Origin: VBOC01 sp964512655
GTDB taxonomy: Bacteria; Bacteroidota; Ignavibacteria; UBA10030; SZUA-254
NCBI GenBank assembly: GCA_964512655.1
Contig: CAZEJT010000001.1
Coordinates: forward strand, 806,001 to 870,000
Length of the DNA stretch: 64,000 bases
Direction: 5' to 3'
Position 1 is the first letter of the stretch, and every line of letters starts with the position of its first letter. A program made the translations under genes and the position numbers. The notes beneath the pieces were generated by a model, which saw nothing but the letters and a program-made list of their open reading frames with translations, did no database searches and was not told where the DNA came from. Shown in pieces: positions 52,196 through 61,366 of the stretch.

Positions 52196-54604
52196 TCAGC
52201 GGATAAGAACAAACTTGCCGATTTGCTGGCCGAACGTCGATTCGACGGAGTAAATGTACACCCCGCTCGCAAGTGCCCGTCCGCTCTGGCTGAGCAGATT
52301 CCACTGCAACTCCCCGTGAACCGGGTCGTCGTGCTCGAGGGTGGCCACAGCATCGCCGGCCATCGTGAAGATCCGTATCGTGCACTTCGTCGGAAGATGG
52401 ATAAACTTTACAAGCCGGTTGTTTTCAGTCCAATTGGAGGCCCGTCCTTCCCATCCTCCGTTCTCATATGTGTAATCCTTGTCCACGCGGTACGGGTTTG
52501 GCACGACAAGTACTTTTCCGAGCGTATCCGCCACCGAGAATGACAGGTCAACCTTTGTCCTGTTCGCAGTCTTGGATCCCTCCGTATTCTGGGCATACAG
52601 AGAGTCGAACCGGATGCTGCCGGTGCTGTCCACCGTTTCGATGATCGTCAGATCGGGAATGCCGAAGGAAGTCACCGAATACCAGTAGCGCTTCCCGCGC
52701 GTGAGATTCGAATCCACATACACGCTGTCGATCCCCACGTTATACTCAAATGCATCGTCGGGGATGTCGAACTGCTTCAACAGCGTCCAGCTGAGGTCTC
52801 CGGGAGTATTGCTCGGATCCTCGCTCCTGTACAGGCGGTATCCTTCGAAGACCCTCCCCCCGGTGAGATACCCGTTGATGCAGCGGTGTCCGTTGGAACA
52901 GACGCCGATTCCTTCCTGGCAGGGCGGATTTTTTCTTCGCCAGCTTGTGTCAGGGTACGACTGGGCAATCTTGCTCGAATCGTCCCACACGTCCTCGGGA
53001 TTTTGGAGCACATGCAGCGAATCGATATGCTTTCCCCACTCGATGCGCACTTTCTTGAACCCTTCCGTTATCTTCAGGGGCGGTGATGGAAGCGTCAACG
53101 GCGGAAGATAGCCGCGCTTGAAGAGTTTCAGGGCATTTTCCGCGTTCTCTCTGAGATTGTGCGGCCCGCCTTCCACCCCGTATCCGCCAACGAGGGCGAC
53201 GGAGATTTTAAGCGTGTCGCCCGGATTCACGGCATTGAACGGTCCGAACGAGAAGAAGAACCTCGTGTCGGTGGGCGAAGAGGGCGACTGGCATGGCTTG
53301 ATGGGGTCTGAAAAACACTGCCCGCTCATCCAGCAGTAGATTGTCGAATCCAGAACACCCGGCTCGGAGAAACCGTGCCACTGAAAGATGTATTTGAGGG
53401 AATCGAGCGGCCTCGGGGTGTTGAGCACCGTCAGGCCCATCGGTGTCGAGCCCCTGTCCACGGCATTATGGATATACGCCGTACGGAGGTCTGAGATGTA
53501 GCAGGCGTAATCATGAGTGAAGTAGCCGCTCACGTTGATCGGGCCTACGTCCATGTCGCAGAAAAACGCCACGTACGCATTCTGAATCGTGTTGTTTCCG
53601 ATATTCACAAAATAATAGTCGAAGGGAAGAACGCCATCCGCAAAATCCTCCGCCCACGCGTACGATTTCATGAAGCATTTGATTCCCATCGGGACATGGC
53701 CGGGGATCGTGAACGACTTGAAGGTGTCGGTGGCCCCCATGTAATAATCTCTCTCCGAAATCGCCGCGTAATCCTCGTCGACGTGCGGCTCTCCGTGGTC
53801 GGGGATCCCGTTGTTCTGGGTGTACCGATTGACGTCGCTCTTACGAACATAGTTCCCGTTCGCGTCGGTGTGACACTTGTCGAAGTTGAACCTGTCGTAG
53901 TTATCGTAGGCCGGATCGGGATTCGTGACGGGATCGTACACCTTCCCGTCGCAGCTCATTTCAAGGCTGTCCGGGAGACCGTCGGACCCCAAATCGTCGG
54001 TAAGCGGGTTCCAGTCCCCGTCGTTGTCCTGTCCGTCGAGCTCGTCCTCGTCCACCTTTCCGTCGCCGTCGTCGTCGCATCCCCGCCGGTTGACCTGGAG
54101 CCCGTGATTATAATACCAGCCGCTGTACCCATTCGGATCGTACACCTCGGTTCCTGCATAGGTATGCCAGATTTTGTCGCGGGCGGTGTCCTTCCTCTCC
54201 GGCTCAAACTCGTGACGGGCATCGTCGCCATTGTACGACTCATCGACCCTCCTGACCCCGTTCACAAGCCCGCCGATCCAGGGGCCCCCGCCGAACATGT
54301 GCTCCACGCACCCGCCGACGGGATACTCCAGTCCGATACCGATGTCGCCGCAGTCGCCGGGCGGCACCTGTGAGGCGGGGGAAAAGTTGGGATCCCATGC
54401 CTCCAGCCCGAACGCGATCTGATTCGTGAGCCAGATTCGCATATTGAAGCCCTGCAGGATGTGCTTGGCCCAGCTGACACCTATTTCGGTATCGTCGATC
54501 TCGTTGGCGCCTTTGACCACTCCTCCGACTTTCTTCCTGTCTTTCGCACTGGCAGCAGCGACAAGAAAGACCAATACAAACATCCAGATCAAGGAGCGTT
54601 TCAT
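52196..54604 (-). CDS. Large secreted protein with type IX-style C-terminal sorting domain (operon B)
   Basis: About 802 residues with a signal peptide (to about 20). Asp-rich calcium-type repeats occur around 180-250 (CDDDGDGKVDEDELDG, DNDGDWNPLTDD), resembling thrombospondin type 3 repeats. A fibronectin-like stretch (KVRIEWGKH, FEGYRLYRS) matches the operon A protein. The C-terminus has LVVPNPYRVDKD, FIHLPTKCTIRIFTMAGDAV, WNLLSQSGRALASGVYIYSV. It starts 31 bases after the receptor gene with an AAAGGAAC site. Substrate and role are unknown. Confidence 0.8.
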   Translation of the reverse strand: MKRSLIWMFVLVFLVAAASAKDRKKVGGVVKGANEIDDTEIGVSWAKHILQGFNMRIWLTNQIAFGLEAWDPNFSPASQVPPGDCGDIGIGLEYPVGGCVEHMFGGGPWIGGLVNGVRRVDESYNGDDARHEFEPERKDTARDKIWHTYAGTEVYDPNGYSGWYYNHGLQVNRRGCDDDGDGKVDEDELDGQDNDGDWNPLTDDLGSDGLPDSLEMSCDGKVYDPVTNPDPAYDNYDRFNFDKCHTDANGNYVRKSDVNRYTQNNGIPDHGEPHVDEDYAAISERDYYMGATDTFKSFTIPGHVPMGIKCFMKSYAWAEDFADGVLPFDYYFVNIGNNTIQNAYVAFFCDMDVGPINVSGYFTHDYACYISDLRTAYIHNAVDRGSTPMGLTVLNTPRPLDSLKYIFQWHGFSEPGVLDSTIYCWMSGQCFSDPIKPCQSPSSPTDTRFFFSFGPFNAVNPGDTLKISVALVGGYGVEGGPHNLRENAENALKLFKRGYLPPLTLPSPPLKITEGFKKVRIEWGKHIDSLHVLQNPEDVWDDSSKIAQSYPDTSWRRKNPPCQEGIGVCSNGHRCINGYLTGGRVFEGYRLYRSEDPSNTPGDLSWTLLKQFDIPDDAFEYNVGIDSVYVDSNLTRGKRYWYSVTSFGIPDLTIIETVDSTGSIRFDSLYAQNTEGSKTANRTKVDLSFSVADTLGKVLVVPNPYRVDKDYTYENGGWEGRASNWTENNRLVKFIHLPTKCTIRIFTMAGDAVATLEHDDPVHGELQWNLLSQSGRALASGVYIYSVESTFGQQIGKFVLIR

Positions 54605-54635
54605 GCCGTTTTGTTCCTTTAAGGTTGACACAGCG

Positions 54636-57548
54636 TTACTCCCAATTGATCTTCAAGCCGAGGATGATCTGCCGCGAATCGCTGAAGATCGAGGGATCAA
54701 GTCTGCTGTCGTTCTGATTCCAGGGAAGTACCTCGCCGGTATTGATGTCTCCGTCGCCGTACTGAGGGGGAAGTCCGGTCTGATTGTAGATCGTGTTGAC
54801 GTTTCTCCGATTGAGCAGGTTCGTGACGTCGAGAGTTACCAGCAGGTTCAGGCCGCCCATCACGTACAGTCCCTTGTACATCGAAAGGTTTACCAGAGAG
54901 CTGTACGGCTTGGTCTCGTTGTTCAGCAGATAGACGTTGCGCGCATTCACCTTTCCCCGGTACGGGGTGTAGGGGAATCCGCTGCCGAGACTCCACGTAA
55001 GCGAGATCCCGTAATTGTTTACGAACGGCAGTCCGAAGAGCTTCCCTTCCTCCTTCGGACCCACGCGGTACGTCGCGAACAGATTAGCAGTGTGGTTTTG
55101 ATCCCAGTCGAGCCGGCTTTCCCGCGGCAGCTGGAACTGGGGCTGGAAGATGCTTGCGAGCGGGTTCGACGACCGGCCCTTGGCGAGCTGGTAGGAGTAG
55201 CTTATGCTCGCTGTGAAGTTTCCGGAGAGCGCCTGATTCAGGGATACTTCGAACCCGCGGGCGCTCGCGTAATCGAAGTTGCGTAGAAAGTTGTTGCCGT
55301 TTCGCAAAAAGCTTTGCGGATAATCGAAGATGTCCTTGTAAAATGCGTGAAGCGTGAACGCCATGTCGTCCGTCACCTGATCTTCAAAACCCGCTTCATA
55401 CTGGACCGTGCGCTGGGGTTTGAGACTCGGATTACCGATCAGGTTGTTTTTGGCGCCGAGAATCGTGGGATCACGATAATAATTCTCCCTGTCCGGAAAC
55501 TGTATGAAATGCCCGTAGTTGAAATAGAACACGATGCGGTCGGTGACGGGATATCCGATGGAAAGGCGCGGACTGACGTAGCCGTGCGTGAGGTAATAGA
55601 GGAAGCGCTTGCTGTCGGTTAGTCCCCTGGAAACTTTGATCGTGTCGCCGTTTGCGTTGATGTGCCCGTCGTACCCGAGATCGCTGACCCAATCCGAGTG
55701 AAGATAACCCGGATCGTTTGGGTTCTGCGCTCCGTTCAGGGCAACCTCCCAGTTATCCCTGAAATCGTCATAAAAAACCTGACGACCTATGTCAAAGTAG
55801 TCGTATCGCGCCCCGACGTGGAGGTTGAGGCCCGAGAACTCGATGTTGTCCTGGATATACACGCCCCCGCGGTTCGGGTAATTGTTGAGGTTCCATCGAT
55901 AAAAGCCGTACCCCGGATAATCTCCGTGCGCGTACGTCGGATCGTCGATGGGAGGATTCACGCTTACCCCGCCAATGACGTGCGGTACGGTGGGAAGCCC
56001 GATTTCGGTTGAATTGATCTCTTCATAATTAAACTCGAATCCCGCCTTCAGGAGATGGAGAGGATGAACCTGGCTGTTGTAGTCGAACCTCGCCGTCCAG
56101 ACGCGGGTGATGGACTTGAGCCATTTTTGCGCTGTCCCCAGTTCATAGAATCCGTCGCCGTTTGGATCCTGCAGCTGATAGGCAGAGGAGTAGTCAGACG
56201 GCTTGATACCGGCCACGTCGTTCCCGTCGTGGCTTTCCAGCTTTCCGAGATAGAGGCGCACGAATGAATTCGTGGAGAAGAAGTGAGTCCACGAGAAGAC
56301 ATGCTGGATCGCGAGCGTCGCAGAGAGGAGCGAAGAGTCGGCGCGGTACTTGTACTCGTTGCTGTAATCATGGCGTGTGCCGAGGCTCGCCCGGTACCCG
56401 TATGAAAACTGATTCGTTCCGCTCATGTCATAGCGGAGTTTCGAATTGAACGTGAAGGCGTTGTTCTGATCGTCGGAGTAGCGGTACCCCAATCCGTTCA
56501 GGATTCCCCCGAGAAAACCGTTCAACTCCACGCGGCGGTCCAGCGGATGATAAAACTGGTTATGAACGAAATTATTTGGGCCGTCGGAGCGGTCGGCGTC
56601 GGCGCTGATGAAGAAGGTGAGATTACCCGGCGGCTTCAACCCGAGGCCCGGCATGATGTACTTGGTTAACGGGTCGGGACCTCCAAGAGTGAACGAGCTG
56701 TAGTTTTCATTCTCGTTTGTCTTCGCGATCCTGTCGGTGCGGGCCTGGAGGGAGGCCGAGTAACGATCCGCGCCGGATTTGGTCACGATGTTGATGACGC
56801 CCGACTGGGCGTTGCCGTAATCCGCATCGAAGCCGCTCGTCTGCACGCTGACCGATTGAATCGCATTAGCCGAAACCGCAAGCCCCGTGGCGCCGCCCCC
56901 GATCGTTCCCGATTGCACGCCGGCATAGACCTTCTGGAGCTCCTCGTTGGTGCCTGCCGTCGTCAATTGACCCGAATTTCCAAGGATGCTGTTCGTCGGA
57001 ATGCCGTCCACCAGATACTGTACTTCGTTCGAGCGGCCTCCTCGCAGGAAGAGGTTGTTGCCTTGTTTCACCACGCCGGTCTGCAGGCGAAGGACGTCCT
57101 CCACCGACTTTACGTTGGGGATCTCGGAAATCGTCTTCGCATCCACGGTCGGCGTGCCCGTGGTGACCATGTTATTCACCATCTTCGTCGCCGTAATGAC
57201 CTGTTCGTTGATCTCCACTGCGCTCGAGCTCATCTTGATAGGAACGGGGGTGGTTGCGTCGGGGTTCACCTGAACGTCGCGGACCTCCACGGTCTGGTAT
57301 CCCAGAATGCTCGCCCTGACCGAGACCGATCCTGTGGGAACCGCAATGATGGTGAATTTTCCGTCGGCGTCCGTGGCGGCGCCCCGTTGTGTGCCCACGA
57401 CGAGGATGTTGACAAAGGGAATGGGCTCGCCGCTCTGGGCATCGGTAACCCTCCCTGTAAGCTTTCCTGTATTGCCGGCAAACGCCGGCGGTACCGCGAG
57501 CAGGAGAACCAGTCCCGCACACGCGGAGGATCGTAGCAGTGACATCAT
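54636..57548 (-). CDS. TonB-dependent receptor with carboxypeptidase-regulatory N-domain (operon B)
   Basis: 970 residues. A signal peptide (to 24) is followed by a CarboxypepD_reg-like domain (GKLTGRVTDAQSGEPIPFVNI to about 110). The plug has VDAKTISEIPNVKSVEDVLRL, NNLFLRGGRSNEVQYLVDG and GNAQSGVINIVTKSG. The barrel runs to the C-terminus (SRQIILGLKINWE). AAGGAGAGA precedes the ATG. There is no SusD-like partner. Confidence 0.9.
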   Translation of the reverse strand: MMSLLRSSACAGLVLLLAVPPAFAGNTGKLTGRVTDAQSGEPIPFVNILVVGTQRGAATDADGKFTIIAVPTGSVSVRASILGYQTVEVRDVQVNPDATTPVPIKMSSSAVEINEQVITATKMVNNMVTTGTPTVDAKTISEIPNVKSVEDVLRLQTGVVKQGNNLFLRGGRSNEVQYLVDGIPTNSILGNSGQLTTAGTNEELQKVYAGVQSGTIGGGATGLAVSANAIQSVSVQTSGFDADYGNAQSGVINIVTKSGADRYSASLQARTDRIAKTNENENYSSFTLGGPDPLTKYIMPGLGLKPPGNLTFFISADADRSDGPNNFVHNQFYHPLDRRVELNGFLGGILNGLGYRYSDDQNNAFTFNSKLRYDMSGTNQFSYGYRASLGTRHDYSNEYKYRADSSLLSATLAIQHVFSWTHFFSTNSFVRLYLGKLESHDGNDVAGIKPSDYSSAYQLQDPNGDGFYELGTAQKWLKSITRVWTARFDYNSQVHPLHLLKAGFEFNYEEINSTEIGLPTVPHVIGGVSVNPPIDDPTYAHGDYPGYGFYRWNLNNYPNRGGVYIQDNIEFSGLNLHVGARYDYFDIGRQVFYDDFRDNWEVALNGAQNPNDPGYLHSDWVSDLGYDGHINANGDTIKVSRGLTDSKRFLYYLTHGYVSPRLSIGYPVTDRIVFYFNYGHFIQFPDRENYYRDPTILGAKNNLIGNPSLKPQRTVQYEAGFEDQVTDDMAFTLHAFYKDIFDYPQSFLRNGNNFLRNFDYASARGFEVSLNQALSGNFTASISYSYQLAKGRSSNPLASIFQPQFQLPRESRLDWDQNHTANLFATYRVGPKEEGKLFGLPFVNNYGISLTWSLGSGFPYTPYRGKVNARNVYLLNNETKPYSSLVNLSMYKGLYVMGGLNLLVTLDVTNLLNRRNVNTIYNQTGLPPQYGDGDINTGEVLPWNQNDSRLDPSIFSDSRQIILGLKINWE

Positions 57549-57570
57549 GAGATTCTCTCCTTCAGAGTAT

Positions 57571-59382
57571 TCACGGGTTCAGTTCCTGCATGTCTACAAG
57601 GGCTTTCCGCATCGCCTGCGCCGCCGATGACTGATCCATATAGTAGAGGGGATATCCAAAGTATACGGAGCTGTACGTAATTCCGATGTATCTCACTGCA
57701 ATCGTCATGCCCTCGATCCGTTGCGGGAAAAAGAATGACAGGACGCTGTTGTCGTCGGCAGCGTCATAGCGTCCGATGATTTCGCCGAAACCGCTCGGTC
57801 TTCCCGGCCAGGTGAATGTCAAGCCGCCATGCCAGGCAGTGTCGAGCCGCGTGGTATCGACGGCCAGGTCGGGATATCCCTTGTCTCCGTGCACGCCAAT
57901 GAAATTCCCCCTGTTCAGATCTGTTCCGAGTGTCTGCATGTGTCCGATCGTGTTGACGAAATCGGCCCCGCCATTCAGCGCGAACGGGAGCGCCCACCCG
58001 CCGAAGATGAGTTTGCCGCCGATGTAGCAGTAATCCGTCAGAATTTTCGCTCGGCCCGAGGTTATGCCGTGTCCGAACCCAACGGTATTGTCGGCGTCAG
58101 ACACCACGTCCTGCGTAAGAATCACGGTACTATACTGTCCGAGTTGCCCGCGCCCCGGGAAGATGTGCGTACCGGTGCTCGATATGTCGATGACATCAAA
58201 CACATCATATTTTCCGGCCAATCCGATCGAATTGAACATCGCCCTGTAATAGTCGTCGATCATCGGTATTGTAGGCCGGATAACGGTTCCTCCGCCGGCG
58301 CCGTAATTGTAACAATCGTTCAGGAACAGAATCTTTTTCTGGGCGCCCGGCCGGAGAAAGAGCGGGTACAGCGTATTAAACGAACATCTCGAATAGATCG
58401 TGTCGACTCCGATCGGGTTGTTGTTTCCGTCGAAGGTCGTATGGACATAGTAGCCGAGCGTGTCGATGCTCCCGAATTCGTTTCGGCCCCTGACGTAGAA
58501 CGTGTGTCTCGTTTGATACGGGTCGGGGAAGTCGGAAGCAAACACGGAGGCAGTCGTCGACTGGCTGAAGGCCGACCACGGGATAGCGTCTTGAGGCCAC
58601 TGGTCTTTATCGATCACCCAGGAGTAATCAATCGTCCTGCTGTTCGGATCGAATCCCTGGAACTGGAACTGAACGCCGCCGAACGTGTCCGTCTTCTTGT
58701 CCCGGACGAGAATTGTGTCGCTCGGGCAGGATGTAAGCTGCGTCTGGGGAGGCGGGACGCGGGGCGTTCCGAACGACACCGTCGCGGGAGTTCCGATCGC
58801 CGCGTCATTGTCTATCGCCGAAACCTCAAACGTATGGGGATTTAAAGAATCCTGGGAATCAAAAATGAAGGTTCCGCTGTTAGGACTCGTATGAACCGGA
58901 TAACGAACGGCTTTTGGATTCGACGCCCAGACGTGCGCTCCGGCGATCGTCAGAATGTGTCCGGCGTCGAGAGCGTTGGCGCTGTCCGGATATAGTCCTT
59001 CCGGCGGAAGCGTTGCGAAGTAGTGATAGACATTTGGGACGTTATCCGTGGTGGCATCGGTCATCAGCGCAAAATTTGACACGATGATGTTCAGGACCAT
59101 GCTGTACGGCTTATACTGGAAGGGACTCGTCGAGTTCAGCCGGAAATTCCAGCGATAGCGGAACGCGACAACGAAGCCGTCGGGATCGTCTCCCACCCAG
59201 TATAACGTCAGCCGGGGGTTCTTCGTGACGATAAAAGAGTCGGGGGGAGGCACGTTCGACAGACGCGTGATCGGGGGAATGTTTCCCAGCTGCGGGTGAT
59301 TGCCCGAGCAGTGCAGGCCCGAGAGAGCGATGGTCAGTGCCGTCGCCGCGACGGCGGACCACCGGAGAGGCGCATTATGCAT
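57571..59382 (-). CDS. Secreted protein with GATase-like C-terminal half (operon B)
   Basis: 603 residues. The signal peptide has Cys25, although the lipobox (SGLHC) is non-canonical. The N-terminal half has Ig/fibronectin-like strands (SFIVTKNPRLTLYWVGDDPDG). The C-terminal half (about 345-603, from KKILFLNDCYNYG) resembles a class I amidotransferase-like fold (VILTQDVVSD, GGKLIFGGWALP), without a clear catalytic triad. I do not recognise a named family. It starts five bases after the DUF4382 gene. Confidence 0.65.
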   Translation of the reverse strand: MHNAPLRWSAVAATALTIALSGLHCSGNHPQLGNIPPITRLSNVPPPDSFIVTKNPRLTLYWVGDDPDGFVVAFRYRWNFRLNSTSPFQYKPYSMVLNIIVSNFALMTDATTDNVPNVYHYFATLPPEGLYPDSANALDAGHILTIAGAHVWASNPKAVRYPVHTSPNSGTFIFDSQDSLNPHTFEVSAIDNDAAIGTPATVSFGTPRVPPPQTQLTSCPSDTILVRDKKTDTFGGVQFQFQGFDPNSRTIDYSWVIDKDQWPQDAIPWSAFSQSTTASVFASDFPDPYQTRHTFYVRGRNEFGSIDTLGYYVHTTFDGNNNPIGVDTIYSRCSFNTLYPLFLRPGAQKKILFLNDCYNYGAGGGTVIRPTIPMIDDYYRAMFNSIGLAGKYDVFDVIDISSTGTHIFPGRGQLGQYSTVILTQDVVSDADNTVGFGHGITSGRAKILTDYCYIGGKLIFGGWALPFALNGGADFVNTIGHMQTLGTDLNRGNFIGVHGDKGYPDLAVDTTRLDTAWHGGLTFTWPGRPSGFGEIIGRYDAADDNSVLSFFFPQRIEGMTIAVRYIGITYSSVYFGYPLYYMDQSSAAQAMRKALVDMQELNP

Positions 59383-59387
59383 GTGGC

Positions 59388-59975
59388 TTACTCGTATTGA
59401 ATCGATGAGATGTAATAGTATGGGGTAAAGAGAAACGTGTCGGCCTGCTTGACCAGCGACGAGTCGATGTTAATTGTCAGGACAATCCGCGTCGTATGCT
59501 GTTCGACGATTTTGAAGGGCTTCAGGAATGAGAGTGTGGCATCAAAATCGGGAAGCGTGTTCACGTGAATGTTCCTGTACCCGTCCAGTATGACGCTTCC
59601 GCCCGGCTGCACGAGCATGAGCACTCCCAGGTAATCGCCCGGAGGGAGGTCGGCCTGGCCGATCACCAACGATGAATCTTCGGCGTGCTCATCGAGCGTG
59701 TTGTACACGCCCGTTGTACGCTTAAGGGCCTGCACATCCCCGTAGACCGGGGCCAGCGCTCGGTCGGTCCGGAGCGCATTGACCTGGGTAATCTTCAGGA
59801 CAAAATTGTTGAGATGGCTGAAAGAGATGCGGTTCGTATCCGATATTGAATGGAGCCGTATGTCGATCAGGCCGGGGAGCGGAGAGCTGTAGTCGTACTG
59901 GCAGCTCACGCTCAGGAGTGCAAGGAGAAGGAGAAGAAATAGAAATGAAACAAAACGCAATCGAATACGTTTCAT
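59388..59975 (-). CDS. DUF4382 lipoprotein (operon B, first gene)
   Basis: 195 residues with a strongly hydrophobic signal ending at Cys25. The rest matches DUF4382: LIDIRLHSISDTN, FSHLNNFVLKITQVNA, LPPGDYLGVLML, IVLTINIDSSLV. The family is extracellular, beta-rich and of unknown function. It occupies the same first position as the DUF4397/CHRD lipoprotein of operon A. The promoter is at 60039-60067. Confidence 0.8.
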   Translation of the reverse strand: MKRIRLRFVSFLFLLLLLALLSVSCQYDYSSPLPGLIDIRLHSISDTNRISFSHLNNFVLKITQVNALRTDRALAPVYGDVQALKRTTGVYNTLDEHAEDSSLVIGQADLPPGDYLGVLMLVQPGGSVILDGYRNIHVNTLPDFDATLSFLKPFKIVEQHTTRIVLTINIDSSLVKQADTFLFTPYYYISSIQYE

Positions 59976-60038
59976 GGGAGTAGCTGGATGTTACAACAAT
60001 GGGTATTCCGGGCGCTGGGGTGAACCGGATTATCACGG

Positions 60039-60067
60039 AGTATAGATAAAATATTCGTTACAGTCAA
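60039..60067 (-). promoter_or_regulatory. Consensus sigma70 promoter of surface operon B
   Basis: TTGACT (60062-60067) and TATACT (60039-60044) are 17 bases apart on the minus strand, about 65 bases before the DUF4382 start. Confidence 0.75.
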
Positions 60068-60185
60068 GTTACTTGCGGCTCGACCGGCGGCGGAAGGGAG
60101 ATCTCGTCCCTTTCGCTGGTTAACTTTTTACGGACCGTTGTGTCTAACGCTTGACTGATTGGAAGGCCTGTACACGCGAAGAGTT

Positions 60186-60213
60186 TTGAGTATTCGCTAA
60201 TATTTTGTAAATT
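60186..60213 (+). promoter_or_regulatory. Possible promoter of the propeller lipoprotein
   Basis: TTGAGT (60186-60191) and TAAATT (60208-60213) are 16 bases apart on the plus strand, 25 bases before the start. It is weaker than the divergent operon B promoter. Confidence 0.4.
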
Positions 60214-60238
60214 TGTCGAGGAATTAACAAAAGAGAAA

Positions 60239-61342
60239 ATGCTCCGATCGATGAGTAGACGCATCAGGTTACAGGCATCAGCTCTCTGCCTCATCCTTTT
60301 TCTCCCCCTCGCATTTAATGCCTGCTCGAGTCCGGATGGCACCAAACCTCCGCCGGAAAAGGATGTCTGGGTGGTGTTTAAGGCGTCTTCCGGAGCGCTG
60401 GTCGATAACCACATCAACTCAATTCTCCTCGACAATTCCCGGAAAATCTGGTTCGCAACAGACAATGGGGCATCGTACTTCAGCGGAGGATCCTGGGGAA
60501 CAATCCGAGACTCGCTGAGCACGATCGACGGCCGTGGCGGCCCTCCGAGCCATGTGGTCACCTGCATTGTGCAGGGGAAGGATCGCAGCTACTGGTTCGG
60601 ATTGAAGGGCGGCGGAATTCAGCGCTACAATCCGAATTCAACCATTGCCGTGTGGAAACGCTTCCAGAGCCCTGATCTCCTCTACGACTTCATCCTCTCA
60701 GGGGCGGCGGACATCTCGGCTCAGACTACCTACGGGGAAATGTGGTTTACCACCGCCCTCGGGATCATGCAGTTCGTGGGGGCGGTCAATGAGACCGGCA
60801 CCTGGCACTTCTTCTATCAAAGCAACACTCCCGCAATTCCTTCCAACCAGGTGTGGAGTTCCGAAAATGCGCTCCTGGACAACTCAATCTGGTTCGGAGC
60901 CCAGACCGGAGGGGCGGTATCGGTGGCGTACTCGCTGGGGGGGACTTTGAGCTGGACGGGGTTACCGATGCCCTTCGATTCAAAGATCAACGCGATCGCA
61001 TTCGATCTCCACAGCACAATCTGGTTCGCGACGCAGAATGGCGGCGCGAGCTTTAACCAGAATTCCGCTCAGTGGACACGCTACGATTCGGCATCGGTCG
61101 GACCATGGCTCAGAAACGAGCCGGTGAATGCCGTCACGACGAACCATCAGACTATCCGCTGGTTCGGCACAGAGGCGGGTCTCGTTCGACTGAGCGATAC
61201 CTCATGGACGCGTTTCACCGCAGCCAACAGCCCCCTCCCTTCAGATACGGTGACCGCGCTCCTGTACGACTTCAATCAAAACGTCTGGATCGGCACGGCG
61301 AACGGCCTGGCCGTCTACAACTCCGCGGGCGTCACCTTCTGA
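60239..61342 (+). CDS. Lipoprotein with seven Reg_prop-like propeller repeats
   Basis: 367 residues. The signal ends at Cys29 (FNAC, imperfect lipobox). Seven repeats centred on W-F/I-x-T/G-x-x-G follow: IWFATDNGASYF, YWFGLKGGGIQRY, MWFTTALGIMQF, IWFGAQTGGAVSV, IWFATQNGGASF, RWFGTEAGLVRL and VWIGTANGLAVY. This is the two-component-regulator propeller repeat, but no kinase or receiver domain is attached, so it is a free surface or periplasmic propeller. It is one of the two plus-strand genes here besides mazG. ATG 60251 is an alternative start. Confidence 0.82.
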   Translation: MLRSMSRRIRLQASALCLILFLPLAFNACSSPDGTKPPPEKDVWVVFKASSGALVDNHINSILLDNSRKIWFATDNGASYFSGGSWGTIRDSLSTIDGRGGPPSHVVTCIVQGKDRSYWFGLKGGGIQRYNPNSTIAVWKRFQSPDLLYDFILSGAADISAQTTYGEMWFTTALGIMQFVGAVNETGTWHFFYQSNTPAIPSNQVWSSENALLDNSIWFGAQTGGAVSVAYSLGGTLSWTGLPMPFDSKINAIAFDLHSTIWFATQNGGASFNQNSAQWTRYDSASVGPWLRNEPVNAVTTNHQTIRWFGTEAGLVRLSDTSWTRFTAANSPLPSDTVTALLYDFNQNVWIGTANGLAVYNSAGVTF

Positions 61343-61366
61343 ACGCGGCGCGCTTCCGCCGCCACC

